This document shows positions 16,252 through 25,901 of a stretch of 47,774 nt of DNA, piece by piece. Made by a program: the position numbers and the translations under genes. The DNA comes from CAZUXY01 sp964624235. Lineage in GTDB: Bacteria > Spirochaetota > UBA4802 > UBA5368. Each line of letters begins with the position of its first letter. The first letter of the stretch is position 1. The stretch is taken from NCBI GenBank assembly GCA_964624235.1, contig CAZUXY010000036.1, forward strand, positions 1-47,774, read 5' to 3'. The notes beneath the pieces were generated by a model. That model saw only the letters and a list, made by a program, of their open reading frames with translations. It did not search any database and was not told the origin of the DNA.

Positions 16252-17245
16252 ATACCTGATCAAGAGAGTCCTCCTGATTATTCCCACTTTCATCGGCATC
16301 AGCCTGATAACATACGGTATGATCCGTCTTGCCCCGGGGGATTATACGACACTGCGCGCCGGCCTGCAGGGCGAGCTGAAAAGCGGCGCGGTTGGCAAAC
16401 AGATACTCGAAGAAGAGAAAAAGCTCTACGGGCTCGATAAACCGGTACTGACCGGCTACATGGAATGGCTGGGACGTATGCTTACGCTGGACTTCGGGGT
16501 GTCCCGGCGGGACGGTCGTCCCGTTTCTAAGCGGATCGCTGAAGCGCTTCCCATAACCCTTTCCCTGAATATCATAAGCATCATAATCGTGTATATTATA
16601 TCGATACCCGTGGGGATTGTGGCCGGCCTTAAAAAGGACTCTTTATATGACAGGGTATCCAGTCTCATACTTTTCATTCTTTATTCTCTGCCTTCTTTCT
16701 GGGTAGGTCTCCTGCTGCTGATGTTCCTGAGCGGAGGGGAATTCCTTAACCTGTTCCCCCTGGGGGGCATTTTATCCGACTGGGCCGAAAATCTTTCCTT
16801 CTTTGATCGTGCCATGAACGTGCTGTGGCACCTGGTGCTGCCGGTGGTTACGCTCACTTACGGCGGATTCGCTTTTTTATCACGGTACATGAGGGCGAAT
16901 CTCCTTGAGGTCATCAACCAGCAGTATATCGTGACCGCGAGAGCCAAGGGGCTGACCGAGAAGCGCGTGGTGTTCGTCCATGCGTTTAAGAATTCCCTGG
17001 TGCCGCTGGTCACCCTGATGGCGAGTCTTTTACCGGGCCTGCTGGGGGGCAGCGTGATTGTCGAATCCATATTCTCCATTCCGGGCATGGGAATGCTGGC
17101 CTTTGAATCCATCCTTTCGCGCGACATCCCCGTAATCATGGCTATCGCCTCGATATCGGCGGTCCTTACGCTGCTGGGCATCCTGATAACGGATATACTC
17201 TATGGTATCGTTGACCCGCGTATTCGGTTGGAGGCGAAACTATGA
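16244..17245 (+). CDS. ABC transporter permease, DppB/OppB family
   Basis: This is an inner-membrane permease of the peptide/nickel importer class, 333 residues, with about six membrane segments. It opens with the typical YLIKRVLLIIPTFIGI helix. The cytoplasmic coupling loop reads ARAKGLTEKRVVFVHAFKNS. The family ending is DILYGIVDPRIR. The ATG at 16244 is chosen because the family starts directly at the first helix, and it overlaps the binding-protein stop. A longer frame from 16106 would add unrelated residues. It overlaps the next permease by ATGA. Confidence 0.94.
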   Translation: MTKYLIKRVLLIIPTFIGISLITYGMIRLAPGDYTTLRAGLQGELKSGAVGKQILEEEKKLYGLDKPVLTGYMEWLGRMLTLDFGVSRRDGRPVSKRIAEALPITLSLNIISIIIVYIISIPVGIVAGLKKDSLYDRVSSLILFILYSLPSFWVGLLLLMFLSGGEFLNLFPLGGILSDWAENLSFFDRAMNVLWHLVLPVVTLTYGGFAFLSRYMRANLLEVINQQYIVTARAKGLTEKRVVFVHAFKNSLVPLVTLMASLLPGLLGGSVIVESIFSIPGMGMLAFESILSRDIPVIMAIASISAVLTLLGILITDILYGIVDPRIRLEAKL

Positions 17246-18234
17246 TCCGTACACGCGGTTACTGGAGGGGAATATGGAACGAATTCGGTAAAAACCGTCT
17301 GGCGTTTGCGGGTTTATGCGTGGTTATTGTACTCTTTGCTCTGGCCCTGCTGGCGCCGCTGATCGCAAACAACAAACCTTATATATATATAAAGAAGGGT
17401 AAAGCCTATTTTCCTGTTGTCATGAATTATCCAGAACTGAGGGACACTGATTTTCGCAGGGAGACGGAAAGCACCTTTAAAATCATGCCGCCCATTCCGT
17501 ATTCGTATTCCGAGTACGACCTCAATGCCGTCGTCATGCCGCCCGGTGACGGTCATATCCTGGGTACGGACGAACAGGGCAGGGACCTGGCCTCCCGGAT
17601 GATATACGGCACCAGGGTATCGATACTGGTGGGTTTCATCGCCGTATTCATTTATGTATCCATAGGTATCATCGTGGGGGCTCTTGCCGGTTATTACGGC
17701 GGCAGGGTGGATATGGTTATCTCCCGCATTATCGAGATCGTGATCTGCTTTCCGAGCTTTTTCCTTATACTCACCATACTCGCCCTGGTGGGACCAAGCC
17801 TGGTTAGCGTCATGGTGGTGATCGGACTTACCGGCTGGACGGGTATCGCGCGGATTGTACGGGGTGAATTTTTCAAGATCAGGGAACTGGAGTATGTACA
17901 GGCTTCACGTGCCCTGGGTGCGAGAGATTCGACCGTCATTTTCCGCCATATACTGCCGAACGCGCTGGCGCCGGTGCTGGTATCGGCCACCTTCGGTATC
18001 GCCTCAACGATTCTGATTGAGTCTTCTTTGAGTTTCCTCGGTTTCGGAGTGCAGCCCCCGACCCCGAGCTGGGGGGACATCCTGTCGCAGTCACGGGATT
18101 TTATGGATTTCGCGTGGTGGCTGACCCTTGTTCCGGGATTCGCGATCTTTATCACGATTACCTCGTACAATCTGGTCGGGGAGGGATTTCAGGATGCCAT
18201 TAATCCGAAATCAAGGAACAGGAAAGCCGGCTGA
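17242..18234 (+). CDS. ABC transporter permease, DppC/OppC family
   Basis: This is the second permease of the importer, 330 residues. The first membrane helix is near residues 18-40, and the remaining helices lie after residue 125. The coupling loop is RALGARDSTVIFRHILPNALAP, and the LSFLGFGVQPPTPSWG segment is diagnostic. Between the first and second helices is a long external insertion (about residues 50-105), longer than in E. coli DppC. No ATPase gene follows, so the importer must borrow ATPases coded elsewhere. The gene is followed within five bases by a lipoprotein gene. Confidence 0.94.
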   Translation: MIRTRGYWRGIWNEFGKNRLAFAGLCVVIVLFALALLAPLIANNKPYIYIKKGKAYFPVVMNYPELRDTDFRRETESTFKIMPPIPYSYSEYDLNAVVMPPGDGHILGTDEQGRDLASRMIYGTRVSILVGFIAVFIYVSIGIIVGALAGYYGGRVDMVISRIIEIVICFPSFFLILTILALVGPSLVSVMVVIGLTGWTGIARIVRGEFFKIRELEYVQASRALGARDSTVIFRHILPNALAPVLVSATFGIASTILIESSLSFLGFGVQPPTPSWGDILSQSRDFMDFAWWLTLVPGFAIFITITSYNLVGEGFQDAINPKSRNRKAG

Positions 18235-18238
18235 AACG

Positions 18239-19162
18239 ATGGGGATACGCATACTGATCCCTGTGCTGATCATAGCGCTTTCAGGTTGCGCGGGCACCAG
18301 TGAAAAGAACCCTCAATGGCTGCTTCCCTCCGATACTGAAACGGAGGGCTGGAAGATAAAATCCCCGCCCGTACATTACGATCTCACGAATATGGTCCTG
18401 TATCTTAAACAAAGGAAAACTCTGTATTCGGAATATGGGGTCCGTGAAATGGTAACGGCGGAATATGTCAAGGTCGACAACCCGGAGACCGTCGTAAGGA
18501 TCGAACTGTACCGTATGGACCGTCCTTTGCACTCCTTCGGTATTTTCAGCAGAGAACGGAATGCGCCCGGTGAGAATAAGCACATATACCGGGAAATGGA
18601 AGGGTGTACATCAGGTGACGGCAGGGTCCTGTGTTACAGGGGTCCTTTTTTTATCAGGATTGAACCGGTTGAAAAGAGGGCCGGTCCGACGGTCCCCGAT
18701 AACGAGCTTGCACTGTTTGTCAGGATTCTGAAACGTAACATTCCTGAAGATGTCGATCCTTTGCCTTCCTATACCAGGCTGCCGGGGCAGATCCCAGGGG
18801 CTGCGGGCATTGTATATTATCCCCTGGGAATACCTCAAATTTCCGGCCTGAAAGAGATATTCGTACAAAACGTATCTTACCGGAACGGAGAGTTCCAGGT
18901 TTTTTATGCCAGACGTAAAAGCTCCCCGCGCGCTTTCCGGGAATACTCCATGTTGATCGGTAATGATGAACACGGTTTCGTTCTGGATAAGACAGGCGCA
19001 TACGATTCCGCTTTCATGAAAAACCGTGACGGTACCTATCTTTTCGTAGGGCGGTGCCGTGAATGGATTTTCGGTGTGTTAAAGGCGGAAAGCATTCCCA
19101 AAGGAGAAAAACAGCTTGCGCTGTTCGGTGAAACCATTACAGGTTATAAAGATGAACAATGA
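18239..19162 (+). CDS. lipoprotein resembling DUF6599
   Basis: This is a 307-residue predicted lipoprotein. A short hydrophobic signal ends in a classical lipobox LSGC. The body has the DUF6599 pattern as I remember it: a Trp-Lys start, an L-x-x-EYG-x-RE segment, then IELYRMDRPLHSFGIFSRER and a later region beginning with a GR-x-LCYRGPFF element. The function of that family is not known to me. The ATG at 18239 gives a signal peptide at once; an earlier in-frame start at 18128 lies in the permease gene. Its place right after the permeases suggests it belongs to the same transcript. Confidence 0.7.
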   Translation: MGIRILIPVLIIALSGCAGTSEKNPQWLLPSDTETEGWKIKSPPVHYDLTNMVLYLKQRKTLYSEYGVREMVTAEYVKVDNPETVVRIELYRMDRPLHSFGIFSRERNAPGENKHIYREMEGCTSGDGRVLCYRGPFFIRIEPVEKRAGPTVPDNELALFVRILKRNIPEDVDPLPSYTRLPGQIPGAAGIVYYPLGIPQISGLKEIFVQNVSYRNGEFQVFYARRKSSPRAFREYSMLIGNDEHGFVLDKTGAYDSAFMKNRDGTYLFVGRCREWIFGVLKAESIPKGEKQLALFGETITGYKDEQ

Positions 19163-19184
19163 TGTGAGCTGTTTTTAAGGCATC

Positions 19185-19838
19185 ATGCATTATATCATCG
19201 GCGACATCCACGGATGCCTCTCGAAACTGACATCGCTTTACTCCCAAATACGGCCCGAGCTGAAAGATGATGACACTCTGATATTTCTGGGTGATTATAT
19301 CGACAGGGGGGACCATTCCTTCGAGGTCGTGGAATTCCTCATCACATTGCCCGAGTATCGGAAATCCGTTTTTTTGAAGGGGAACCATGAATCCATGTTC
19401 ATGAAGTTCATTGCGGGCGAGGACATAAAACAACTTTATTATTACAACGGTGGGGATAAAACAGTGGCCGGTTATACCAGGAGGTTCGGGTATCTCAATG
19501 TGCCAAAATCCCACCGTGAGTTTTTCAGCGCCCTCAACCCATATTATGAAACAGAGGAATTTGTTGCGGTTCATGCGGGCCTGAATCCGAAAATATATAG
19601 TATAGACATGCAGGATGAAGAAGAACTTATCTGGATCAGGGAAAAATTTTTCAGATCACCGGGCAGATGGGAAAAGACCGTGATTTTCGGCCATACCCCG
19701 ACGGCGTACCTGACCGGAGGCGGTTTCGAAGTATATCATGACCGCGTTCGCAATATAATCGGGATAGATACCGGCGCCGTGTACGGCGGAGTACTTACCT
19801 GCCTGCGCTGGCCCGATCTGAAAGAGTATCGTGCGTAG
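19185..19838 (+). CDS. PPP-family metallophosphatase
   Basis: This 217-residue cytosolic phosphatase of the calcineurin-like PPP group has all metal-binding signatures: GDIHG (residues 6-10), GDYIDRG, GNHE, HAGL and IFGHTP. Bacterial relatives act as Ser/Thr protein phosphatases (PrpA/PrpB type) or hydrolyse diadenosine tetraphosphate. The short length is closer to the protein phosphatases. The ATG follows AAGG at close spacing. It lies between two exported-protein genes; its target is unknown. Confidence 0.9.
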   Translation: MHYIIGDIHGCLSKLTSLYSQIRPELKDDDTLIFLGDYIDRGDHSFEVVEFLITLPEYRKSVFLKGNHESMFMKFIAGEDIKQLYYYNGGDKTVAGYTRRFGYLNVPKSHREFFSALNPYYETEEFVAVHAGLNPKIYSIDMQDEEELIWIREKFFRSPGRWEKTVIFGHTPTAYLTGGGFEVYHDRVRNIIGIDTGAVYGGVLTCLRWPDLKEYRA

Positions 19839-19846
19839 AGGTGCCG

Positions 19847-21058
19847 ATGGTTAACAATCGCAATGTAGTTGTGGTGGTCTTGGCCATGCTGTACACGGTC
19901 ATGTGGGCCGGCGTTTCTGCCCAGGAATATGACTTCAAGGCAAAGATAGAATCCCGCAGGAAAGGCGACATGATAACACTCCTTTTCAACCGTAAGCCCG
20001 ACCACAAGGAATATTTCATTATTGAAAACTCACTTCCCATAGGATCGCTCTCTGTCGTAAGCGTCGAAAGATACGACGCTAAAACCTTCAGGGTTTATGC
20101 CCGATACCGCATCGATGACATGATTTTTGAAAAATTTATAAGGGTGGGGCTTTCCATCGGGCTGAGGAAACAGAAAGAGAAGCCCGAGCGGGATTATTCG
20201 GAGAAAAAAAATCCTGAGACCGTGGAATACAGCGAGCGGATTATCTCTTTTGTAGACCAACGTGAGATGGTCCTGGTAAAAAGAGGTAAGTTCGTATTCG
20301 GAACAAACAACGGCGATCGTGATGAAGCGCCTGAACAGATAAGGGATCTGGATGATTATTACATCGACAAATACGAAGTCTCGAACAATGACTACCTGCG
20401 TTTCATAAAAGAAACCAACACCCCTCCGCCTGTCACCTGGGAGAACGGGAATTTCAGCGAGGAACAGGGCGATCTTCCCGTAATAGTGACGTACATGGAG
20501 GCCGAAAGCTATGCCCGGTGGGCGAAGAAAAGACTGCCCAGCGAGATGGAATGGGAGAAGGCGGCCAGGGGCAGAGGATTTACCTATGTAGTAAAAGACA
20601 AAACCGAGGTTGAGACACTGCGCGAACCTTTACGGTATACTTGGGGCAATGTGTTCAGCAGTGAAAAATGTAATTCCATCCATTTCTGGGAAGATCCAAA
20701 GGCGGGGAAGGGTATCAAAGAAAAATATACGCGGGGTTTGCTGCCGGTTACCACGTTTGACAAGGAGAACGCATCGCCCTGCGGAGCGATCAACATGATC
20801 GGAAACGCGATGGAGTGGACGTCCAGCTGGTACCGGGCTTATGAAGGGAGCCGTTACAGGAATGCGCGGTTCGGTGCCCAGGTGAAGGTGCTGAGGGGTG
20901 GAAGTTGGATGAGCAACAGCCATGAACTCCGGGCGACGAATCGCGCGATAGGGGGGCTCCCCAATCTTTATCGTGACGCTGCCGGCGGCATACGGTGTGT
21001 TAAAAACCCTACAGTATTGGACAGGGTGTCCGGGGTACAAACGGACAACATTAAATAG
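19847..21058 (+). CDS. exported SUMF1/FGE-sulfatase-domain protein without the catalytic cysteines
   Basis: This is a 403-residue protein with an N-terminal signal sequence ending near VSAQ. After about 110 residues of unrecognised beta-rich sequence comes a formylglycine-generating-enzyme-like domain. It shows DRDEAPEQ, YYIDKYEVSNNDY, AKKRLPSEMEWEKAARG, NAMEWTSSWY and RGGSWMSNSHELRATNR. True FGE has two cysteines just after the RGGSW segment; they are absent here, so sulfatase activation is unlikely. Such domains often act as binding or sensing modules. ATG 19847 follows AGAGG; a GTG at 19841 is possible. Confidence 0.87.
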   Translation: MVNNRNVVVVVLAMLYTVMWAGVSAQEYDFKAKIESRRKGDMITLLFNRKPDHKEYFIIENSLPIGSLSVVSVERYDAKTFRVYARYRIDDMIFEKFIRVGLSIGLRKQKEKPERDYSEKKNPETVEYSERIISFVDQREMVLVKRGKFVFGTNNGDRDEAPEQIRDLDDYYIDKYEVSNNDYLRFIKETNTPPPVTWENGNFSEEQGDLPVIVTYMEAESYARWAKKRLPSEMEWEKAARGRGFTYVVKDKTEVETLREPLRYTWGNVFSSEKCNSIHFWEDPKAGKGIKEKYTRGLLPVTTFDKENASPCGAINMIGNAMEWTSSWYRAYEGSRYRNARFGAQVKVLRGGSWMSNSHELRATNRAIGGLPNLYRDAAGGIRCVKNPTVLDRVSGVQTDNIK

Positions 21059-21084
21059 CGGATAATTGTGTAAAAAAGTTACAT

Positions 21085-21116
21085 TTATCAACAGTGATAT
21101 CCACAAAAGTGGATAA
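21085..21116. other. cluster of three DnaA-box-like 9-mers
   Basis: Within 32 bases lie TTATCAACA (21085-21093), ATATCCACA (21097-21105) and AGTGGATAA (21108-21116, reverse of TTATCCACT). Each differs by one base from the DnaA box TTATCCACA. The second and third are arranged head to head, and CTGTGGGG follows. The gene-free gap is only 76 bases, and no dnaA or dnaN is in the window. It could be an accessory DnaA site, part of a moved origin, or chance. Confidence 0.4.
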
Positions 21117-21134
21117 CCTGTGGGGAGGGTGTGA

Positions 21135-22250
21135 ATGAAACGGGACAGCTCATTATTACTAACAATACTGGCTATGGTTGTTTCAATGACCTTACTGGGA
21201 TGCGGCAACAGTCCAAAACAGGTGATTGCACGGCGCGACAGCCTGAAAATCATGGTAATCAACGTATGGTCCGGTCTCGATTATAAAGGTACACTGAAAA
21301 TGGGAGAATATGAAACTCCGGAGGTACGACAGAAACGCTATAAACTGTTGTTGGATGAGATCAGCAGACGGTCGCCGGATATCATTGGTATAAACGAAGC
21401 GAACTTTCTTCCTGATTACGCCCGGCGGCTGGCACGGGATGCGGGATACGATGTAATCTATCATGTTGGCGTTGCCGGCCTTCATGTTTTCAGAATAGGT
21501 ATCCCCTGGAATCTGAAGGAAGGGGACTGTGTCCTCGCGAAAAAGGATCTCAACCTTCAATGGGTGGGCAGAAAGCAGCTTTCAGGAGGAGGTTTTATCT
21601 GGAATAATCTGTCGTTTCATACGGCGGATGCGACTCAGGTTGTTGTGGGCAGGATAAGGGTCAATGATGAAAATATATATATTGCGGTTACCCACTGGCA
21701 TGCCTCACCCCCCAATAATGATGCGATGCGGGCTGAAATAAAGGATCTAATAAAGAACTTCAAATATTCGGCATCCCAGGAAGAACAGGCATTGAAAACA
21801 CTGCAGAGCGATCAGCAGTGGCGCATGGGTGAAGCACGTGATATGGCGGCATTTCTGAAAAAGGTTGTTCCGTCTGGTGCTAAACTCATTGTAATAGGTG
21901 ACTTTAATGCCGAAGACGACAGTCCTGAGATAAAGGCTTTTGCGAAGGAGGGGTACAGGGACGGTTTCCGGCGTATCGGAAAAGGGCCCGGGTATACCTG
22001 GGACTCTGGTACTAATACCAACATTAAAAAGTATTATTTATCTGGAAAAGAAAAAGTATTTGATTCTTTGTACGATCATCTGAACATGATAAATGAAGGT
22101 ATCCCTAAAAGAATCGACTACGTATTTTTCAATGATGCGTTTGCCGCTTCAAAGGTCCTTGAGTCGGAAGTATGCTGCAACAGGATGGTTGATGGTCTGC
22201 ACACGTCGGACCATTACGGCGTATATACCGTCATCAGCCTGAAACCTTAA
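21135..22250 (+). CDS. lipoprotein of the endonuclease/exonuclease/phosphatase family
   Basis: This 371-residue protein has a lipobox (MTLLGC) after a short signal, so it is probably anchored outside the inner membrane. The fold is that of DNase I, exonuclease III and sphingomyelinase. Visible motifs are MVINVWSG near the start, the metal-binding GINEANF, THWHASP, IGDFNAED, RIDYVFF and SDHYGVY. Secreted spirochaetal members include sphingomyelinase-like enzymes, but nuclease or inositol-phosphatase activity is equally possible. The ATG follows GGGGAGGG. It is preceded by the DnaA-box-like cluster. Confidence 0.88.
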   Translation: MKRDSSLLLTILAMVVSMTLLGCGNSPKQVIARRDSLKIMVINVWSGLDYKGTLKMGEYETPEVRQKRYKLLLDEISRRSPDIIGINEANFLPDYARRLARDAGYDVIYHVGVAGLHVFRIGIPWNLKEGDCVLAKKDLNLQWVGRKQLSGGGFIWNNLSFHTADATQVVVGRIRVNDENIYIAVTHWHASPPNNDAMRAEIKDLIKNFKYSASQEEQALKTLQSDQQWRMGEARDMAAFLKKVVPSGAKLIVIGDFNAEDDSPEIKAFAKEGYRDGFRRIGKGPGYTWDSGTNTNIKKYYLSGKEKVFDSLYDHLNMINEGIPKRIDYVFFNDAFAASKVLESEVCCNRMVDGLHTSDHYGVYTVISLKP

Positions 22251-22307
22251 GCCGCCGCTGGTTCGGTGTCTCCACCAGAGAGACCAGTAAAACAAAGAGG
22301 GCCGGGA

Positions 22308-24495
22308 ATGAGAGCATATTATTTTTTAGCGAGAAATATCAGTTATACCTTTGCGCTGGCTTTTTTTACCATCTTCGGCGGATGGTTCGGTGCAATGTTC
22401 GGTTATTACATAGGCACCTCCTTTCTGCTGATTACCGACCAGACCCTGCTTTCCAAAATCATCCTGTGGCTTCCCCCCGCAGCGGTCGTGGGGACATTGC
22501 TGCATTACCTGCATTTCGGGATTTTTACCCGGTTGAAGATCCCCGCCTTCATGAAAGCCCTTCGGTACATCAACCGTTATATAAAAGGTAATACCCTGGA
22601 TATTGGAATCGAAACCCAGGAATTGAAACAACTGTATATCTATGTGGCTGAACTTCCCCTTTACAATACAATTGCCGCCGTATTTTACTCCATAATAAGC
22701 GTCATTGCCTTGATCGCATTTCTGTATCTGGACCTGAAACATTCCGGGACACTGGATATGGAAAGCTTCTTACTGGTAGTCCGGGTAACGGGTATAGGAC
22801 TCTCGGTAGCGTGGATCATATATGGTATAGCGACGTATCTGTTGAGTGAAATTCTGACCGGCTACGAAAGGGGTACCTGTTATAATGAACTGCAAAACCG
22901 GGGAATTTATATAGTACCCCGATCACTGACGGGGATCCGGTTTAAATTCAGCTTTTTTGTTATTCTTATGATCCTGTCTCTTCTCACCTTCGCCGCACTG
23001 ATTGAAAAGGACCGTTTCTCACTGCAGTCAAATATAGTATCGATATCGATCTATTTCATTTTCTCCATAGCTACAGGTGTCTTCCTGATGATGGTCAATT
23101 CGAACACGATCCTGCGTAACATGCGTGAAATGTCCAGGGTGGCAAAAGCGATTTCCGCCGGTACGGATGTAAGATTCAATGTTATCTCACTGGACAGGGA
23201 GGTGAGTGATATTGAGTTCGGTCTACTTGAGATGTCAAAGGAAATCAACGATTACCGGAAAAACATGGAAACCATGGTAGAGCAGAGGANNNNNNNNNNC
23301 CTTAAAGAGAGGGACGATCTTATTCAAAAACAGCTTGATATCGCCAGCACCATTCAAAGGGGTATTCTTCCGGGAAGAATCGACGCCTGGAATGAACTTC
23401 GATTTGCGGTAAGATATATTGCCATGGAAAAGATCGGAGGGGACTTCTATGACGTCTTTCATCTTAAAGGGGACAAGATAGGACTTATCATAGCGGACGT
23501 ATCAGGACATGGAATTCCGGCGGCACTGGTAACCACCATGGCGAAGATTTCTTTCGGAAATGCCTGCCAGAAACATGAGTCCCCCAGGAGAATATTCCAG
23601 GAGGTGAACCAGAATATCCTCGATCACGTTAAAACCCAGGATTACCTGACATGTTTTTTTGTGACAATAGATGATGAATACAATGTATGGTACGCCAATG
23701 CGAGCCACCAGAAAGCGATACTGTACAAAAAGGGAAGCGGACAGATCGAGATGCTTGATACCAACGGTCTCTTCATCGGCGCCATAGAGGAGGNNNNNNN
23801 NNNAAAAACAGACCAAACTTGAATATGGTGACCGTTTGATCCTCTATACCGACGGTATACCCGAGGCAATAGACGAGACCCGCAGGGAGTATTCCATTGA
23901 AAGGCTGCAGGAGATAATCAGGAAAAACAGGAATCTGGAACTGGAGGATTTTACGAGCTCCATTATCGAGGACGTACAGCGGTTTATCGGCAAGCATACG
24001 CTTGAAGACGATATCACCGTGCTGGTGATAGAGCTGGCGCATGATCCCGCTGTGGACATAATAAAGCGTTCGAAAAAACTGACTGATGAAAACAGGTTCT
24101 TTGAAGCGATTGAAAATCTTGAAACGGGACTTGAACAGTATCCCGACAACGGTAAACTGCTGTACAATCTGGCTAAAGTCTGTTTCAGAATCAACAATTA
24201 TGAAAAGACCATCGAGAGCATTAATAAGTATCTGTTGAGCGAAAAACGTAACAAATTCGCGTATTATCTTGGCGGTGCGGCGTATTATCAGCTTGCGGAT
24301 CTGGCAAAAGCAATCGACTACCTGGAAGAGGCACTGCGCATTGACCAGAATTTTATAAACGCGAATTTCGCACTTGGAATGGCCTATAAGAAAAAGGGCA
24401 ACAGGTCAGAAGCAGTAAGCTGTTTTGAAAGAGTTCTCAATCTTGACGTGGACCACAAGATGGCGATGTACGAATTGAAGAAACTCAGAAAATAA
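22308..24495 (+). CDS. membrane SpoIIE/RsbU-type serine phosphatase with C-terminal TPRs (broken by N gaps)
   Basis: This is one gene interrupted by two 10-base N runs. The N-terminal part has about six membrane helices in two groups and a HAMP-like linker (VAKAISAGTDV, then a coiled coil). A PP2C/SpoIIE domain follows, starting near LDIASTIQRGILP and holding GGDFYDVF, IADVSGHGIPAAL and LYTDGIPEA. The last about 150 residues are tetratricopeptide repeats. The frame is kept across the first gap but changes across the second as written, so that gap is not truly 10 bases. ATG 22308 is preferred over a GTG at 22266. By family it would dephosphorylate an anti-sigma antagonist; no partner is encoded nearby. 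Confidence 0.9.
23290..23299. other. assembly gap (10 N)
   Basis: Ten undetermined bases lie in the coiled-coil linker of the SpoIIE phosphatase gene. The reading frame continues as written. True length is unknown. Confidence 0.97.
23794..23803. other. assembly gap (10 N) that breaks a reading frame
   Basis: Ten undetermined bases lie between GLFIGAIEE and KQTKLEYGDRLILYTDG of the SpoIIE domain. The two flanks are in different frames as written, so the real gap length differs from 10 by a value not divisible by three. It is an artefact, not a biological frameshift. Confidence 0.93.
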
Positions 24496-24498
24496 CGA

Positions 24499-25671
24499 CT
24501 ATTTTTTAACAGTAGCTGCAAATTCTCTTTCCATGCCTGCGATGAGATCTGCGATATAAACGTCCAGATTCTTGATTGCTTTTTGAGGGAAACGAAATCC
24601 GATAGCGCCTTCATGTCCGCCCCCGTTTGATATATTGAAAATTGTAAGCACTTTTCTAAGGTCGTAATTTTTAAAAGTGTGACTCCTTCTCATCCTGAAC
24701 TGGATCAGTTCTCCGGTGGGCTGTTTGTCGTAATAACAGAGCAGTCCAACTTTTCCTCCCTCCTCAGCAAGCTGGTTGGCTACCGCTTTCGTAACGGTGA
24801 TTATGGTTTCGTCATCGAATTCCCTGTGGAGCCGCTTCATATCGTCCCGTTTCAGCACTACATACTGGATAGAATCGGCGGATTTTTTCTTTGAGTAAAT
24901 GTATTTGTAGCAGTTTTCCTCTTTCTCGCTGAGGTTTTGCAGTTCCTTGAAGACCTGGTCGATATTGGTGAAATTTGTCTCCCTCACCGTCATGGTCATT
25001 AGTATAGAATTATACATCTTAGAGAAGATGTCATAATACTTCTGCTCCCGTCGTGATTTAATATACTGGCCTTTCTGCGTGTCCCCGACAATCCCCGTGA
25101 GAATCGAAAGCACCAGATTCCTTGAAAAGGGGTCCGAAATAAGGTGTTTTTTCAGTAAATCCTTTTTATTTCTCAGCTTAAGAGCCAGAAACCCGATAAG
25201 TTCGCAGGTGGACGACGCCTCGGTGACCAGGCAGTAAGGCCGGTCTCCAATGTAGTCACTGTCTCCGCCGATATGATGGTCGATTTCAATCTTCCTGATC
25301 TCTTTTTTGTCAAACATGGAGAGTATTTTTCTGCTGATATCAAGCATGGATTTCTTGGGGGTGTCGCAGATGATAAGGGCTTCAACATTGTTGCGTAACT
25401 TGCTTTTACTGTTGATGATTTTAATGGAATTATACTTGCAGATATTAAGCAGGTAGTTGAGGTTTTTTGGCACATGGCCATCCAGATAGATCATAGGGAA
25501 TTTGTCAAACTTGACGAGGAGTATCGCAAAAGAAACCATTGAGGCGATGCAATCTTCATCTGGATTTTTATGGCCGCAGATAAGAAAGTGGTTCTTGGTG
25601 GTTATGATCTTGATTATACGGTCAATGATCATATTCTTTTTTTTAATGGTTTTTATCGTTTCCTTGCTCAT
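24499..25671 (-). CDS. DHH/DHHA1-family phosphoesterase
   Basis: This is a 390-residue cytosolic phosphoesterase of the DHH superfamily, which includes NrnA-type oligoribonucleases and cyclic-dinucleotide phosphodiesterases. Motifs in order are HKNPDEDCIAS (motif I), LIICDTP (motif II), EIDHHIGGDSDYIGD (the DHH motif), and the DHHA1 glycine-rich NGGGHEGAIGFRFP. The lysine-rich first 25 residues are extra. A role in degrading short RNA or pAp, or c-di-AMP products, fits the family. Codon use is more AT-rich than the gcv genes. It converges with the phosphatase gene, three bases separating the ends. Confidence 0.9.
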   Translation of the reverse strand: MSKETIKTIKKKNMIIDRIIKIITTKNHFLICGHKNPDEDCIASMVSFAILLVKFDKFPMIYLDGHVPKNLNYLLNICKYNSIKIINSKSKLRNNVEALIICDTPKKSMLDISRKILSMFDKKEIRKIEIDHHIGGDSDYIGDRPYCLVTEASSTCELIGFLALKLRNKKDLLKKHLISDPFSRNLVLSILTGIVGDTQKGQYIKSRREQKYYDIFSKMYNSILMTMTVRETNFTNIDQVFKELQNLSEKEENCYKYIYSKKKSADSIQYVVLKRDDMKRLHREFDDETIITVTKAVANQLAEEGGKVGLLCYYDKQPTGELIQFRMRRSHTFKNYDLRKVLTIFNISNGGGHEGAIGFRFPQKAIKNLDVYIADLIAGMEREFAATVKK

Positions 25672-25901
25672 AATGGTCGGTTGTTTTATAAAGTGATTGT
25701 AGCGCCCGTTTTAAAGAAAGCCAGGTCTGTCACCATGTGGTTCCCGCAGAAAAACCAGGAAAACGCATATGGAAAGAATGGCAGGCTGATAATGGATATT
25801 AAAAGCAGAGACGAGCAAAAATGCAAATAATAATTTAAAATGTCATACACAAATATACCGGGAAGTTGAATGAAAATCTATTCACACAGGAGATTAAAAA
25901 G
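25672..25901. other. 230-base intergenic stretch, nothing identified
   Basis: This stretch separates two minus-strand genes. Short frames exist on both strands but none has a start with a ribosome binding site. It presumably holds the promoter of the DHH phosphoesterase gene. Confidence 0.4.

Noticed and set aside
25672..25850. Minus-strand frame rich in Phe, Leu and Val upstream of the DHH gene
   Set aside because: It has no ATG, no ribosome binding site and only about 34 residues from a possible TTG.
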